Shown in pieces: positions 8,533 to 17,218 of a stretch of DNA of 64,000 nt. Numbering within the stretch: the stretch's first letter is position 1; each line of letters opens with the position of its first letter. Both the position numbers and the translations under genes were made by a program. The stretch covers positions 1-64,000 of the forward strand of contig CAMATZ010000018.1 in NCBI GenBank assembly GCA_945861275.1, written 5' to 3'. The stretch is from Bordetella parapertussis. Lineage in GTDB: Bacteria > Pseudomonadota > Gammaproteobacteria > Burkholderiales > SG8-41. The notes under the pieces are model-generated. The model ran no database searches and was not told where the DNA came from. It saw nothing but the letters and a program-made list of their open reading frames with translations.

Positions 8533-9543
8533 ATGAGGCCGCCTGACGATTTGCCTATGCGGCTATGCGCCGCTTTGATGTTGCTGGGTGCGCTATGCAG
8601 CCTGCCCGCAGCCGCCCAAACCGCTGCGAGCGGCTCAGCACAGGCATGGCCCGCCAAGCCGCTCAAATTTGTCATGACCGCACCAGCCGGCAGTTCGATA
8701 GACGTAATCGGGCGCATTCTGGGCGACAAGCTCAGGGACACGCTGCGCCAGCCCGTGGTGGTCGAGAATCGCGCGGGCGCGGGCGGCACGCTGGCTACAG
8801 ATTTTGTCGCCAAGAGCACGCCGGACGGCTACACCCTGGTGCTGTCTTTCAACGGGCCACTGGCGTTTGCTCCGCACTTGTACGCGAAGTTGCCGTACGA
8901 TCCGTTCCGGGATTTGATTCCGGTCGTCGTCACCACCAGCCAGCCCAACGTGCTGGCAGTGAGTGCCGCAGTGCCGGCGACGTCGTTGAAGGAACTGATG
9001 GCGCACGCCAGGGCGAATCCCGGCAAGCTGAGTTATGCCTCGGTGGGCAACGGCAGTTCATCGCACCTGTCAATGGAATTGCTGAAGGCGATGGCAGGCC
9101 TGGATATGGTTCACGTGCCGTTCAACGGCTCGCCGCCGGCCATTACCTCGGTGGCGGGCAACGATACGCAGTTGCTGTTCGCAGTGCCGACGGCAATAAC
9201 GCCGCTTGCCAAGGCGGGCAAGGTCAAGTTGCTGGCTGTGTCGGGCGCCGTGCGTTACGCGCTGACGCCCGAGTTACCGACGGTGGCCGAAGCGGGCTTG
9301 CCCAAATTCGAAGCGCTGGCGTGGAACGGCGTGCTGGTGCCCGCGGGCACACCCGCTGAAATCGTGGTGCGTCTGAATCGCGAGTTCAATGCAGCGCTGG
9401 AGGATGCCGGCGTGCGTGCGCGTCTGAACGCTGCCGGCCTTGAGCCGGTAGGCGGCAGCGCCGAAGCGTTCCGCCAGTTGATTCAGTCGGAAAGCGACAA
9501 GTGGGGTCCGATCATCCGGCGCATCGGCGCGCGGGTGGATTGA
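8533..9543 (+). CDS. Bug-family TTT solute-binding protein
   Basis: Periplasmic carboxylate-binding protein of about 336 residues. I chose ATG 8533 over the in-frame GTG 8515; ATG 8557 would give an even tidier signal peptide (RLCAALMLLGALC, cut near AAAQ). The usual PYPPGGGTD loop is replaced by MTAPAGSSIDVIGR, but VVVENRAGAGGTLATDF, STPDGYTLVLS and MVHVPFNGSPPAITS are typical. The altered loop lies at the mouth of the ligand site, so its ligand may differ from those of the other Bug proteins here. It has no adjacent membrane components. Confidence 0.87.
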   Translation: MRPPDDLPMRLCAALMLLGALCSLPAAAQTAASGSAQAWPAKPLKFVMTAPAGSSIDVIGRILGDKLRDTLRQPVVVENRAGAGGTLATDFVAKSTPDGYTLVLSFNGPLAFAPHLYAKLPYDPFRDLIPVVVTTSQPNVLAVSAAVPATSLKELMAHARANPGKLSYASVGNGSSSHLSMELLKAMAGLDMVHVPFNGSPPAITSVAGNDTQLLFAVPTAITPLAKAGKVKLLAVSGAVRYALTPELPTVAEAGLPKFEALAWNGVLVPAGTPAEIVVRLNREFNAALEDAGVRARLNAAGLEPVGGSAEAFRQLIQSESDKWGPIIRRIGARVD

Positions 9544-9547
9544 TTGC

Positions 9548-10162
9548 TTACTCCGGCACTTTTCCCCACAATTCTTTCAGCCGTGCATCGCGCCCGCAGC
9601 CGTTGCGGTAGAGTTTGTAACGCACTGGATTATTTTGATAGTAGTTTTGATGGTATTCCTCGGCGCGGTAGAACTCGCCGGCTTTGGTGATTTCGGTGAC
9701 TATCGCGGCTTTAAAGGGTTTGGATTTATCCAGCGCTGTTTTGGAGGCCTCGGCGAGTTTGCGCTGTTCGTCGTCATGGTAGAACACGCCGCTGCGGTAT
9801 TGTGAGCCGTGGTCGCAGAACTGCGCGTTTTTTACCGTCGGATCGATATTTATCCAGAACACCTGCAGCAGTTTTTCGTAGCTGACTTTCGACGGGTCAT
9901 ATTCGACCAGCACCACTTCGGTGTGCCCGGTGCGGCCGGTTGACACCTGCTCGTAAGTCGGGTTTTTGACGTGGCCGCCCATGTAGCCGGATATTGTCGA
10001 GATCACGCCCGGCAGTTTGTCGTAGGGTGGCTCCATGCACCAGAAGCAGCCGCCGGCGAAGGTGGCTTTGGCGGTTTTCCCGGCAGATGCTTGCGCAAAA
10101 GTTAGCGCCGGGTTGAGCAGCAGTACGGCGGCAATCAATAACAGGCGGTGCAAGTAATTCAT
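9548..10162 (-). CDS. msrA: Peptide-methionine (S)-S-oxide reductase, exported form
   Basis: MsrA reduces methionine-S-sulfoxide in proteins. This 204-residue copy has a signal peptide (NYLHRLLLIAAVLLLNPALT, cut near TFAQA), so it should act in the periplasm. The catalytic GGCFWC motif lies at about residues 37-42, followed by GYMGGHVKNPTYEQV, HGSQYRSGVFY and AEEYHQNYY; CGRD near the end may hold a resolving cysteine. I chose ATG 10162 because AAGGAG precedes it by a few bases; the frame extends upstream to 10288 without a convincing start. A second msrA without a signal peptide diverges from it. Confidence 0.93.
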   Translation of the reverse strand: MNYLHRLLLIAAVLLLNPALTFAQASAGKTAKATFAGGCFWCMEPPYDKLPGVISTISGYMGGHVKNPTYEQVSTGRTGHTEVVLVEYDPSKVSYEKLLQVFWINIDPTVKNAQFCDHGSQYRSGVFYHDDEQRKLAEASKTALDKSKPFKAAIVTEITKAGEFYRAEEYHQNYYQNNPVRYKLYRNGCGRDARLKELWGKVPE

Positions 10163-10324
10163 GACACTCTCCTTGGTGAATCGCGGCGGTTTCCGCGTGG
10201 TGCGGCTTGGTCGGGGTTGACTGGCTGAACTTACAGCGGGTAAGGTTTTACTGGTATGTTCGACCCAGGTAATACTTAGTGTCTGCAATTATTGCAAAAT
10301 TCCGTCAAACGCAAAGGAAATCGC

Positions 10325-10882
10325 ATGAGCGAAATTCAAAACGGCAAGGAAGTGGCAACGCTGGGCGGTGGATGCTTCTGGTGCCTTGAGGCAGTTTACG
10401 ATGAACTCAAAGGTGTGAATTCGGTCGAGTCGGGCTATATGGGAGGCAACAATCCCGATCCAACCTATGAACAGGTATGCAGTGGCCGCAGCGGACACGC
10501 GGAAGTGGTGCAGATCACGTTTGATCCGGCGCTGGTGTCGTTGCGCGAGATTCTGGAAGTTTTTTTTGTGATCCATGACCCGACTACGCTGAACCAGCAA
10601 GGTAACGATTGGGGCACACAGTATCGCTCGGCGATTTTTTACCATACGCCGCAACAGCAGGCGGCGGCGCAAGAAGTGATTGCCAGATTGAGCGCGGCAG
10701 GGCTGTGGAGCAACCCGGTGGTGACCGAGGTCACGCCGGCGACGGTGTTCTATATCGCCGAGGATTACCATCAGGAATACTACGCGCGTAATCCGCGCGC
10801 GGGTTACTGCGTGGCGGTGGTGGCGCCCAAGGTGGCGAAATTTCGCAAACAGTTTTTGTCGAAGCTGAAAAAATCAGCTTAA
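10325..10882 (+). CDS. msrA: Peptide-methionine (S)-S-oxide reductase, cytoplasmic form
   Basis: The 185-residue MsrA has GGGCFWCLEAVYDEL near the start, GYMGGNNPDPTYEQVCSG, GNDWGTQYRSAIFY and AEDYHQEYYARNP; a cysteine in AGYCVAV is a candidate resolving residue. It lacks a signal peptide and should repair cytoplasmic proteins using thioredoxin. ATG 10325 is preceded by AAAGGAA seven bases away. Together with the divergent exported copy it covers both compartments from a shared 162-base intergenic region. Confidence 0.94.
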   Translation: MSEIQNGKEVATLGGGCFWCLEAVYDELKGVNSVESGYMGGNNPDPTYEQVCSGRSGHAEVVQITFDPALVSLREILEVFFVIHDPTTLNQQGNDWGTQYRSAIFYHTPQQQAAAQEVIARLSAAGLWSNPVVTEVTPATVFYIAEDYHQEYYARNPRAGYCVAVVAPKVAKFRKQFLSKLKKSA

Positions 10883-10897
10883 AAAACGGCAACCGCA

Positions 10898-10978
10898 ACC
10901 GCAAAGACGCAAAGGCGCAAAGAACTCCCGCAAAGAAGTTCTTGTTTTTCTTTGCGTTTCCTTTGCGTCTTTGCGGTG
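10898..10978. repeat. Long imperfect inverted repeat between convergent genes
   Basis: The left arm ACCGCAAAGACGCAAAGG continues to GCAAAGAA. The right arm is its near-exact complement, ending CCTTTGCGTCTTTGCGGT. An inner AAGAACT/AGTTCTT pair adds a second stem. It sits between the ends of the cytoplasmic msrA and the TPM gene, so it may terminate transcription from both sides. CGCAAAGACGCAAAGG tracts of this kind are common dispersed repeats in many bacteria. Confidence 0.8.
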
Positions 10979-11017
10979 ATGGGCTGTCGTTTTCGGGGCT
11001 AGCCATCGGAGCGTCAG

Positions 11018-11977
11018 CTACCAATCCCCTGAACTGCCACCGCCGCCGGAACTGCCGCCGCCGCCCGAAAAACTGTCGCTCGATCCCCCCGAGCCGGCGC
11101 CTGAACTGGACGACCAATTGCCGCTGCTGTGATTCAGTCCGCCAAAGCGCGAGCGGCTACCCGCACGGCGGTTGCCGGAGTGCAGGCTGCGCCGCTTGAA
11201 CCAGTCGCTGCGTGCAACCAACAGCTTGGCGATGGGAAAACCAATGACGTAGACCGCAAGAATAATCAGGGTGGCATGCACACCCACCACCACCATCGGA
11301 AACAGCGCCCAGAACGGAATCAAAAATACATACAAAAACCACCCCATGCCCGGCGTCGTGACACCGATAACGGTAAACAACCCGATAATGCCAAAAATAA
11401 ACGCGCCGAATAAAAGGCGTTCGGTCAGCGACAGATCGGGTTGCTGAAATCCCGATGAAGCGCTGTCCTTCTCAGCCGGCAACGCACCCGCTGCCGTCTC
11501 CTGGCCTTCCAGGTGGCCGATGATGGCGCTGACGCCTTCATCCATGCCCTGATCGAACTTACCCGCCTTGAATGGCGGCGCCATCACGTTGCGGATAATC
11601 CGGTTCGCCACCACGTCGGGCAACTGACCTTCGAGTCCGTAGCCGACTTCAATGCGCATTTTCTTTTCTTTGGGCACTACCAGCAGCAGCACGCCGTTGT
11701 CCTTGCCCTTTTTGCCGATCTTCCAGTTCTCGAACACGCGCACGGCGTATGCCTCCACTGCCTCGTCACCGAGCGATGCCAGGGTGAGCACCACGATTTG
11801 ATTGCCGCTTTTGTCCTCGTGCGCTTTGAGTTTTGCGCTGATGCCGGCACGTGCCGCGGGTGTCAGCAGTTCGGCGTTATCGACCACGCGCCCGCTCAGC
11901 ATCGGCACCTCGGCAGCGAAGCTGCAGACGTTGATGACAAACAGCAACAGTGCCGCCGCCAGGCGTGCGCTTTTCAT
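11018..11977 (-). CDS. TPM-domain (YgcG-type) membrane protein with Gly/Ser-rich tail
   Basis: The 319-residue protein has a signal peptide (ARLAAALLLFVINVCSFA). A TPM domain follows at about residues 30-165, with LSGRVVDNAELLTP, NQIVVLTLASLG, NGVLLLVVPKEKKMRIEVGYG and VANRIIRNVMAPPFKAG. Two or three hydrophobic segments come next, at about 195-265. It ends in a low-complexity GGGGSSGGGG tail before SGDW. This is the usual YgcG layout; TPM domains are exported and some are linked to photosystem repair or phosphatase activity, but the bacterial role is poorly defined. Its start overlaps the upstream TPM gene by four bases (ATGA), so the two are coupled. Confidence 0.88.
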   Translation of the reverse strand: MKSARLAAALLLFVINVCSFAAEVPMLSGRVVDNAELLTPAARAGISAKLKAHEDKSGNQIVVLTLASLGDEAVEAYAVRVFENWKIGKKGKDNGVLLLVVPKEKKMRIEVGYGLEGQLPDVVANRIIRNVMAPPFKAGKFDQGMDEGVSAIIGHLEGQETAAGALPAEKDSASSGFQQPDLSLTERLLFGAFIFGIIGLFTVIGVTTPGMGWFLYVFLIPFWALFPMVVVGVHATLIILAVYVIGFPIAKLLVARSDWFKRRSLHSGNRRAGSRSRFGGLNHSSGNWSSSSGAGSGGSSDSFSGGGGSSGGGGSSGDW

Positions 11978-12624
11978 GACGTACCCGCCTCAACCACGGT
12001 GCCGTCCCGCAGCTCGTTGCCATGCGCGTGTAGCCGTATGTTTTTGCGCGCGAGCAATGCCGCCATCGCATCAAAACCTGCACGAAACGCTGCAACCGGC
12101 TGCCACTGGGCCAAGTGCGGCGCCATCGCGGCGATCACCGGATTGAGTTCGCCGCGCGCAAGATGTTGGGTGATGCCGGTGTCGGGCAGTATGTAAACCT
12201 TGCGCTCGAAGCGGCACACCATGAACAGTATGCCCGCGCGCTCGGTGGTGCGAAATAATTCGCGCTGCAAAAACAGGCCTTGCGCGTGCTGTCTGACTTC
12301 TCCGGCCGCGCGCCCCCGATGCAGAAACAGCCGCGCAAATCGCGGCAGACAAGCCGCCGCCAACGCACATGACACGCCCGCAGCCAGGATCACCAGCACG
12401 TCGCGCACGGGTGTATGGTTGCCAGCCCAGCCGGGGCGCAGCAGCGCGTCCAGCACCACCGCCAGCGCGGCCAGCCCCACGCCAAGGGCAAACGCCTTCC
12501 ACGGAATATCCGGGTAAGCGTCGGCCTTGCCGACCACGGCGGCCACGGCTTGCGCCCCCGTCGCGGTCTCGAATTGCTGTGCTAGTTCGTTGATTTCCTG
12601 CTGCTCTTTGTCACTGGGTAACAT
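11974..12624 (-). CDS. TPM-domain protein, second copy
   Basis: The 216-residue protein has an N-terminal stretch QQEINELAQQFETATGAQAV, two hydrophobic segments (about residues 45-65 and 78-97), and then a degenerate TPM-like region with ERAGILFMVCRFERKVYILPDTGI and ARGELNPVIAAMAPHL. It matches the short TPM proteins that usually precede a YgcG-type gene, here in translational overlap. A LemA gene often heads this cluster; none is present here. Function is unknown beyond membrane or envelope association. Confidence 0.78.
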   Translation of the reverse strand: MLPSDKEQQEINELAQQFETATGAQAVAAVVGKADAYPDIPWKAFALGVGLAALAVVLDALLRPGWAGNHTPVRDVLVILAAGVSCALAAACLPRFARLFLHRGRAAGEVRQHAQGLFLQRELFRTTERAGILFMVCRFERKVYILPDTGITQHLARGELNPVIAAMAPHLAQWQPVAAFRAGFDAMAALLARKNIRLHAHGNELRDGTVVEAGTS

Positions 12625-12735
12625 GGCGGATCACTCCTGAAAGCCGTGCGTAATGGGTGTACGGATGCCCAAAGATTACACAGCTGCACCTACTCAGTGC
12701 AAGCGGCTGCGGATGCGCCGAAGGGACGTTCCCCA

Positions 12736-12806
12736 GAGAAATATTCGATTTCTCCTCTAGGAAAGCATTGACAAGCGGGTTTTCCCTCGGCATTCTGTCG
12801 CCACCG
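12736..12806 (+). promoter_or_regulatory. Hairpin and candidate promoter upstream of the SWIB gene
   Basis: GAGAAAT-ATTCG-ATTTCTC (12736-12754) is a perfect 7-bp stem. TTGACA at 12778-12783 with a 17-base spacer to CATTCT (12801-12806, weak) could drive the SWIB gene at 12893. The 268-base gap from 12625 holds no other feature I can support. Confidence 0.35.
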
Positions 12807-12892
12807 TGCCGCTACCAGCACCATTGGCGGCAAGGCAAAACAGCAAAGATGAATAACTAGATAACGTTTAATCACCTTAACGGAGACCCTCA

Positions 12893-13201
12893 ATGGCAGC
12901 AAAGAAAAAAGCAGCGAAGAAAGCCCCGGCAAAAAAGAAAGCAGCCAAACGCAAGCCTAACGCCGCATTCATGAAGCCGATGAATGTAAGCGCCGCACTG
13001 GGTGCTGTGATTGGTAACAACCCGATGCCGCGCACCGAAGTCACCAAAAAAATCTGGGCCTACATCAAGAAGCATGGCCTGCAAGATGCCAAGAACCGCC
13101 GCAACATCAATGCCGACGACAAACTGAAGCCGATCTTCGGCGCCAAGAAACAGGTGTCGATGTTCGAGATGACCAAACTGGTCAGCAAGCACCTGAGCTA
13201 A
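12893..13201 (+). CDS. SWIB/MDM2-domain protein with basic histone-like N-terminus
   Basis: The 102-residue protein starts with a lysine/alanine-rich tail (AAKKKAAKKAPAKKKAAKRK), like histone H1 tails. A SWIB domain follows at about residues 27-101 (NVSAALGAVIGNNPMPRTEV, IWAYIKKHGLQD, RNINADDKLKPIFG, VSMFEMTKLVSKHL). In eukaryotes SWIB belongs to SWI/SNF chromatin remodellers; stand-alone bacterial versions are known in chlamydiae and proteobacteria and are presumed nucleoid proteins. Its own terminator follows, so it is probably monocistronic. DNA binding is inferred from charge only. Confidence 0.92.
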   Translation: MAAKKKAAKKAPAKKKAAKRKPNAAFMKPMNVSAALGAVIGNNPMPRTEVTKKIWAYIKKHGLQDAKNRRNINADDKLKPIFGAKKQVSMFEMTKLVSKHLS

Positions 13202-13218
13202 GTTTTTTTACTGTAAGA

Positions 13219-13250
13219 GCGGTCAGCGTTAAGAAACGCTGGCCGTTTTT
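13219..13250 (+). terminator. Rho-independent terminator of the SWIB gene
   Basis: CGGTCAGCGTT pairs with AACGCTGGCCG (one G-T wobble) around a short loop, followed by five T. Confidence 0.85.
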
Positions 13251-13265
13251 ATTTAGGGGTTGACG

Positions 13266-14402
13266 CTACTCGCGCCGCACGTACCACGCGCCCCACAGCA
13301 GCGCCGCGCCCATGGCGAAGAACACCGGCGTCATGCCGAGTGCAGCGCCGAGTGCGCCAAAAATCAGCGGTATGCCCGCCTGCGTGATGTTGAGCAGCAA
13401 TGTGCGCATGCCCACGGCTTCCGCGCCACGTCCGGCAGGGGCTTTTTCATAGAGCATGGCCATGAGGATGGGCTGGGTGCCGCCGAGGCCTATGCCCAGC
13501 ACAAACGATACCGCCATCAGCAGCGGCACGCTTTTCACCAGCGGAATCAGCGCCAGCATAACGCCAGTGAGCAGCAGTGCGCTGATCAGCATTTTGCGTT
13601 CATCGAAGCGATGCACCACCCACGGCAGAATCAGGCGGAAGATAAAAGTTGCGGCGCCAAACGAGCCCAGTATCAGCCCGATGGTCGAGGCTGACAATCC
13701 GATGCCGGAGCCGTGTATCGGCATCACAAACGAGTACAAATCCCAGCACATCGAGAGCAGACCGCTGATGATGAAGACGCGTAGCATGGCGGGGATGCGC
13801 AACAAATCGGCAATGCGTTTTTCGGCGGCATGCGGCGTAGCGGCGGCGGGCACGTGATGCCGTGTGATCGCGGGCTTGCGCAACCGGATCAAGGTGAGTG
13901 TGGCGACGACAAAGCCCGCGCACAGCAGGAACGTGTTGCGGTAGCCGATGCCGTCGATGGCGAAGCCCGCCGTTACCGGTCCGACGAAGCCTGAGGTAGA
14001 GAACGCCAGCGCCAGCACGCTGAAATTGCGTGTGCGATCCTTGGGCTGGCCCACCAGCGCCGCTGCTTGATTGACGCAGATGTGATACAGCATAAAGCCG
14101 CTGCCCGCCAGCACGCTCACCGCGAACAGCGTTTCAATACGCGGCAAGGCAAACGCGAGCAGCATGCCTGCCAGTACCAGTGCTGCGCCAAGCAGCATGG
14201 GTTTGTAGACGCCGCCGCGATCGATGCGGCGCCCCCAACGCACCGAGAACACCATCGGCACCACCGCGATCAGCGAGATGATGATACCCACGGTGAGCGG
14301 CGTGGCGCCCAAATGCAGTGCAAACAGCGACAGCGTGACGCGCGCACAGGCGAATGCCATGTGCGGCAAAATGGTGAGAAAAAATATGAGGCTGATACTC
14401 AT
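13266..14402 (-). CDS. Major facilitator superfamily transporter
   Basis: The 378-residue protein is almost entirely hydrophobic, with about twelve predicted membrane helices. VRWGRRIDRGGVYKPML (about residues 54-70) is the MFS loop 2-3 signature, and ALVGQPKDRTRNFSVLALAFSTSG follows in helix 4-5. An internal loop with HVPAAATPHAAEKR separates the two six-helix halves. Substrate cannot be inferred; the fold fits drug or metabolite efflux. The neighbouring gene on the same strand is an EamA-type transporter, so the two may form an export pair. A small palindrome TGTTTTAAAACA lies between them at 14424-14435. Confidence 0.9.
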   Translation of the reverse strand: MSISLIFFLTILPHMAFACARVTLSLFALHLGATPLTVGIIISLIAVVPMVFSVRWGRRIDRGGVYKPMLLGAALVLAGMLLAFALPRIETLFAVSVLAGSGFMLYHICVNQAAALVGQPKDRTRNFSVLALAFSTSGFVGPVTAGFAIDGIGYRNTFLLCAGFVVATLTLIRLRKPAITRHHVPAAATPHAAEKRIADLLRIPAMLRVFIISGLLSMCWDLYSFVMPIHGSGIGLSASTIGLILGSFGAATFIFRLILPWVVHRFDERKMLISALLLTGVMLALIPLVKSVPLLMAVSFVLGIGLGGTQPILMAMLYEKAPAGRGAEAVGMRTLLLNITQAGIPLIFGALGAALGMTPVFFAMGAALLWGAWYVRRE

Positions 14403-14435
14403 GCGCGAGTGATTGTAACGTTTTGTTTTAAAACA

Positions 14436-15344
14436 TTATTTGTTGTTGTTTCCGGCATCCCGGCGCCACGCCACCAAGCCCACGCCGGCGCAGGTGATGA
14501 CGATGCCTGCCCAACTGATGGTCGAGGGCGTGATGCCAAACCACAAAAACTCCGGCACCAGGGCGAACACCGGCGTGAGATAAATGAGGCTGGTCACCCG
14601 CGTGGCGCCGCCGTGGCGCAGCAAATAATGCCACGCGCTCACCGCCAGCAGCGAGGCGAAGATCACCAGATAAAACAGCGCGCCCGCCAGTGCCCAGGTC
14701 CAGCGCACCGTGTTGTTTTCAAAGGTCAACGCCAGCGGCGCCAGCACCAACAGGGTGGCGGCGAACTGCACCAGCGCAGCCGCGCGCAAATCCACGCTCG
14801 GACAAAAGGCGCGCTGATAAAGCGAGCCCGCCGTGACCCCGATCAGCGCGAGGGTTATTGCGATCAGGCTGCCGGCGGTCGCCTCATGCATATCGATCTT
14901 GTGCCACACGATCAGTGTGACGCCGGCCAGTCCGGCGGCAATGCCGAGCCATTGCAGGCGATTCAATTTCTCACCCATCCAGCGCGCCGCGATGATCGCC
15001 GTGATCACCGGTTGTATACACAGCAACACAGCGGTAATGCCCGCGGACAGACCCAGATACTGGGTGTAGTGACTGCCGCTCAGGTGTACCGCGTGCATCA
15101 ACAGGCCAGCGATCGCGACATGCGCGAACGCCGCAGGTGTTGCAGGCCAGCGCGGGCGCATCAGCCACAGCAACGGCGCCAGGCAAACGATGCCCAGCGC
15201 AAAACGGATGCTCAGAAAGGTCAGCGGCGGCGCGTGCTGCAGCGCGATTTTGGTGGCGATGAAGCCCGTACCCCAGACCACCACAAAATACCAGGCAAGC
15301 AGCGCGCTGCTTAAACGAGGCCAGCGGTGGGTCGTCAGTGACAA
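14436..15344 (-). CDS. EamA/DMT-family transporter
   Basis: The 302-residue protein has ten hydrophobic helices in two EamA repeats. The first begins AWYFVVVWGTGFIATKIAL with FLSIRFALGIVCLAPLL; the second begins GSLYQRAFCPSVDLRAAALVQ and ends in RVTSLIYLTPVFALVPEFLWFG and WAGIVITCAGVGLVAWRR. Members export amino acids, nucleosides or other metabolites. It ends with a short hydrophilic tail. The start lies divergent to the DUF47 gene. Confidence 0.92.
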   Translation of the reverse strand: MSLTTHRWPRLSSALLAWYFVVVWGTGFIATKIALQHAPPLTFLSIRFALGIVCLAPLLWLMRPRWPATPAAFAHVAIAGLLMHAVHLSGSHYTQYLGLSAGITAVLLCIQPVITAIIAARWMGEKLNRLQWLGIAAGLAGVTLIVWHKIDMHEATAGSLIAITLALIGVTAGSLYQRAFCPSVDLRAAALVQFAATLLVLAPLALTFENNTVRWTWALAGALFYLVIFASLLAVSAWHYLLRHGGATRVTSLIYLTPVFALVPEFLWFGITPSTISWAGIVITCAGVGLVAWRRDAGNNNK

Positions 15345-15545
15345 GGTGCGGCAGACAGAGAAGCGGACGGTAGCTCGATCGCGGCGAGGAATTCCCGCAA
15401 ACGCGAAGGCGGAGGCTGAAGTATACCGCGATTGAATCCGACGTGAAATGTGGCGCCAGCGGCGAAAGCAGTTACACTACGCGCCGCGTCGAAGCATCTG
15501 CCGCGGTGCGTTGGTGGTGTTTGCAAAAGCCGGGAGGAGGATCCT

Positions 15546-16172
15546 ATGTTTGGCCGTCTCATGCCCACCGAAGGGCGCTTCTTCGACATGTTCAACACAC
15601 ACGCGGGTTATATCGTGCAGGGCAGCCACGAACTCGCCGCGTTGATGACCCATGGCGACGACATTCAGCGCCGCGCTTACCAGATCGAATCCATCGAGAA
15701 AATGGCGGACAAGGTCACGCACGGCGTGATTGAACTGCTGCACAAGACGTTCATTACGCCGCTGGATCGCGACGAGATTCACCAGTTGATCACGCGCATG
15801 GACGATATACTCGACCTGATGGAGGACGCGGCGCAGTCGATTTTTTTGTATGATGTGCAGATCATACCGCCGGCGGCCGCCAAGCTCGCGGAACTGTGCG
15901 TGGCGTGCTGCGAACAGGTCAAAATCGCGGTGGACTTGTTATCCAATATGGAAAACGCCAAGGCGATCCTTGTAGCCTGCGATGAAATTGACCGTCTCGA
16001 ATCCCATGCCGATCACGTGATGCGCTCGGCGATCGCCACGCTGTTTCGCGACGAGCCCGACGTGCGGCAAGTGATCAAGCTGCGCTCGATTTTCGAGCTG
16101 CTCGAAACCGTGACCGACCGTTGCGAGGACGTGGCCAATATCATCGAAGGCATAGTGCTGGATAACTCCTGA
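15546..16172 (+). CDS. DUF47 family (PhoU-like) protein, Pit partner
   Basis: The 208-residue helical protein has PhoU-like blocks: FFDMFNTHAGYIVQGSHELA, EKMADKVTHGVIELL, FITPLDRDEIHQLITRMDDI and TVTDRCEDVANIIEGIVL. The clustered Asp/Glu suggest metal binding, as in PhoU. ATG 15546 follows GGGAGGAGG, so I prefer it to the longer frame from 15450. Such proteins are regularly encoded directly before Pit phosphate transporters, as here, and are thought to control them. Confidence 0.92.
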   Translation: MFGRLMPTEGRFFDMFNTHAGYIVQGSHELAALMTHGDDIQRRAYQIESIEKMADKVTHGVIELLHKTFITPLDRDEIHQLITRMDDILDLMEDAAQSIFLYDVQIIPPAAAKLAELCVACCEQVKIAVDLLSNMENAKAILVACDEIDRLESHADHVMRSAIATLFRDEPDVRQVIKLRSIFELLETVTDRCEDVANIIEGIVLDNS

Positions 16173-16219
16173 ATGTTGCTGATGGGGCGTTCGGACAATC
16201 ACGCGCGAGAAAGTGGCAC

Positions 16220-17218
16220 ATGACCTTCAGTTTCGAGGTGCTGGTGTTTTTGATTATCGTGGCGCTGTTGTTCGATTTCATGAACGGCTTTCACGACGCC
16301 GCCAATTCGATCGCCACGGTGGTTTCCACCGGCGTGTTGAAGCCGCATCAGGCGGTAATGATGGCGGCAGCGTTTAATTTTATTGCGCTGTTTGTGTTCC
16401 AGTTGAAAGTCGCCACTACGGTGGGCAAAGGCATAATAGACGCGAATATCATCGATCACTACGTGGTGTTCGGCGCGCTCAGCGGCGCGATTGCGTGGAA
16501 CATCATCACCTGGTATTACGGCATTCCGTCGAGTTCGTCGCACGCGCTGATCGGCGGGCTGGTGGGCGCCGCCATAGTCAAGGCGGGCGCCAGTTCGCTG
16601 GTGTCCAGCGGGCTGATCAAGGTGGTGGCGTTTATTCTGATTTCACCGCTGATGGGTTTTTTGCTCGCGTCGCTGCTGCTGGTGATCGCCACGCATCTGG
16701 TGCGCCGGGTGACGCCGTACCGCGTCGATAAATGGTCGCGGCGGCTGCAATTGGTGTCGGCATCGATGTACTCGCTCGGCCACGGCGGCAACGACGCGCA
16801 AAAAACCGCCGGCATTATCTGGATGCTGTTGATCGCTTATGGCGCAAGCGGGGCCAAGGACGGGATACCGTACTGGGTAGTGATCGCGTGTTACGTGACA
16901 ATCGCGCTCGGCACCATGTTCGGCGGCTGGCGCATTGTGAAAACCATGGGGCAGCGCATCACCAAGTTGAAGCCGTTTCACGGCTGCTGCGCGGAAACCG
17001 GCGGCGCGCTTACCTTGTTTATGGCGACCGGGATGGGCATCCCGGTTTCAACCACGCATACAATTACCGGTTCCATCGTCGGTGTGGGTTCCGTGCGCGG
17101 CTACAAGGCAGTGCGCTGGGGCGTTGCGGGCACTATCGTATGGGCGTGGGTGTTGACCATACCGTGCTCCGCGTTCATGGCAGCAGTGGCGTGGTGGATC
17201 GGCACGCACATTTTGTAA
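16220..17218 (+). CDS. pit: Low-affinity inorganic phosphate transporter (Pit family)
   Basis: The 332-residue inner-membrane protein has the two inverted Pit signatures: FDFMNGFHDAANSIATVVST near the N-terminus and SMYSLGHGGNDAQKTAGII in the second half, plus SSSHALIGGLVGA and GIPVSTTHTITGSIVGVG. It takes up metal-phosphate with protons. Length is shorter than E. coli PitA because the central loop is short, as usual for DUF47-linked Pit proteins. It starts 47 bases after the DUF47 stop and ends directly against the convergent pdxH stop. Confidence 0.95.
   Translation: MTFSFEVLVFLIIVALLFDFMNGFHDAANSIATVVSTGVLKPHQAVMMAAAFNFIALFVFQLKVATTVGKGIIDANIIDHYVVFGALSGAIAWNIITWYYGIPSSSSHALIGGLVGAAIVKAGASSLVSSGLIKVVAFILISPLMGFLLASLLLVIATHLVRRVTPYRVDKWSRRLQLVSASMYSLGHGGNDAQKTAGIIWMLLIAYGASGAKDGIPYWVVIACYVTIALGTMFGGWRIVKTMGQRITKLKPFHGCCAETGGALTLFMATGMGIPVSTTHTITGSIVGVGSVRGYKAVRWGVAGTIVWAWVLTIPCSAFMAAVAWWIGTHIL

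Noticed and set aside
14067-15314. 415-residue open frame opposite the MFS and EamA genes
   Set aside because: Very rich in Arg/Gln/His with no domain; it spans two convincing transporter genes on the other strand.
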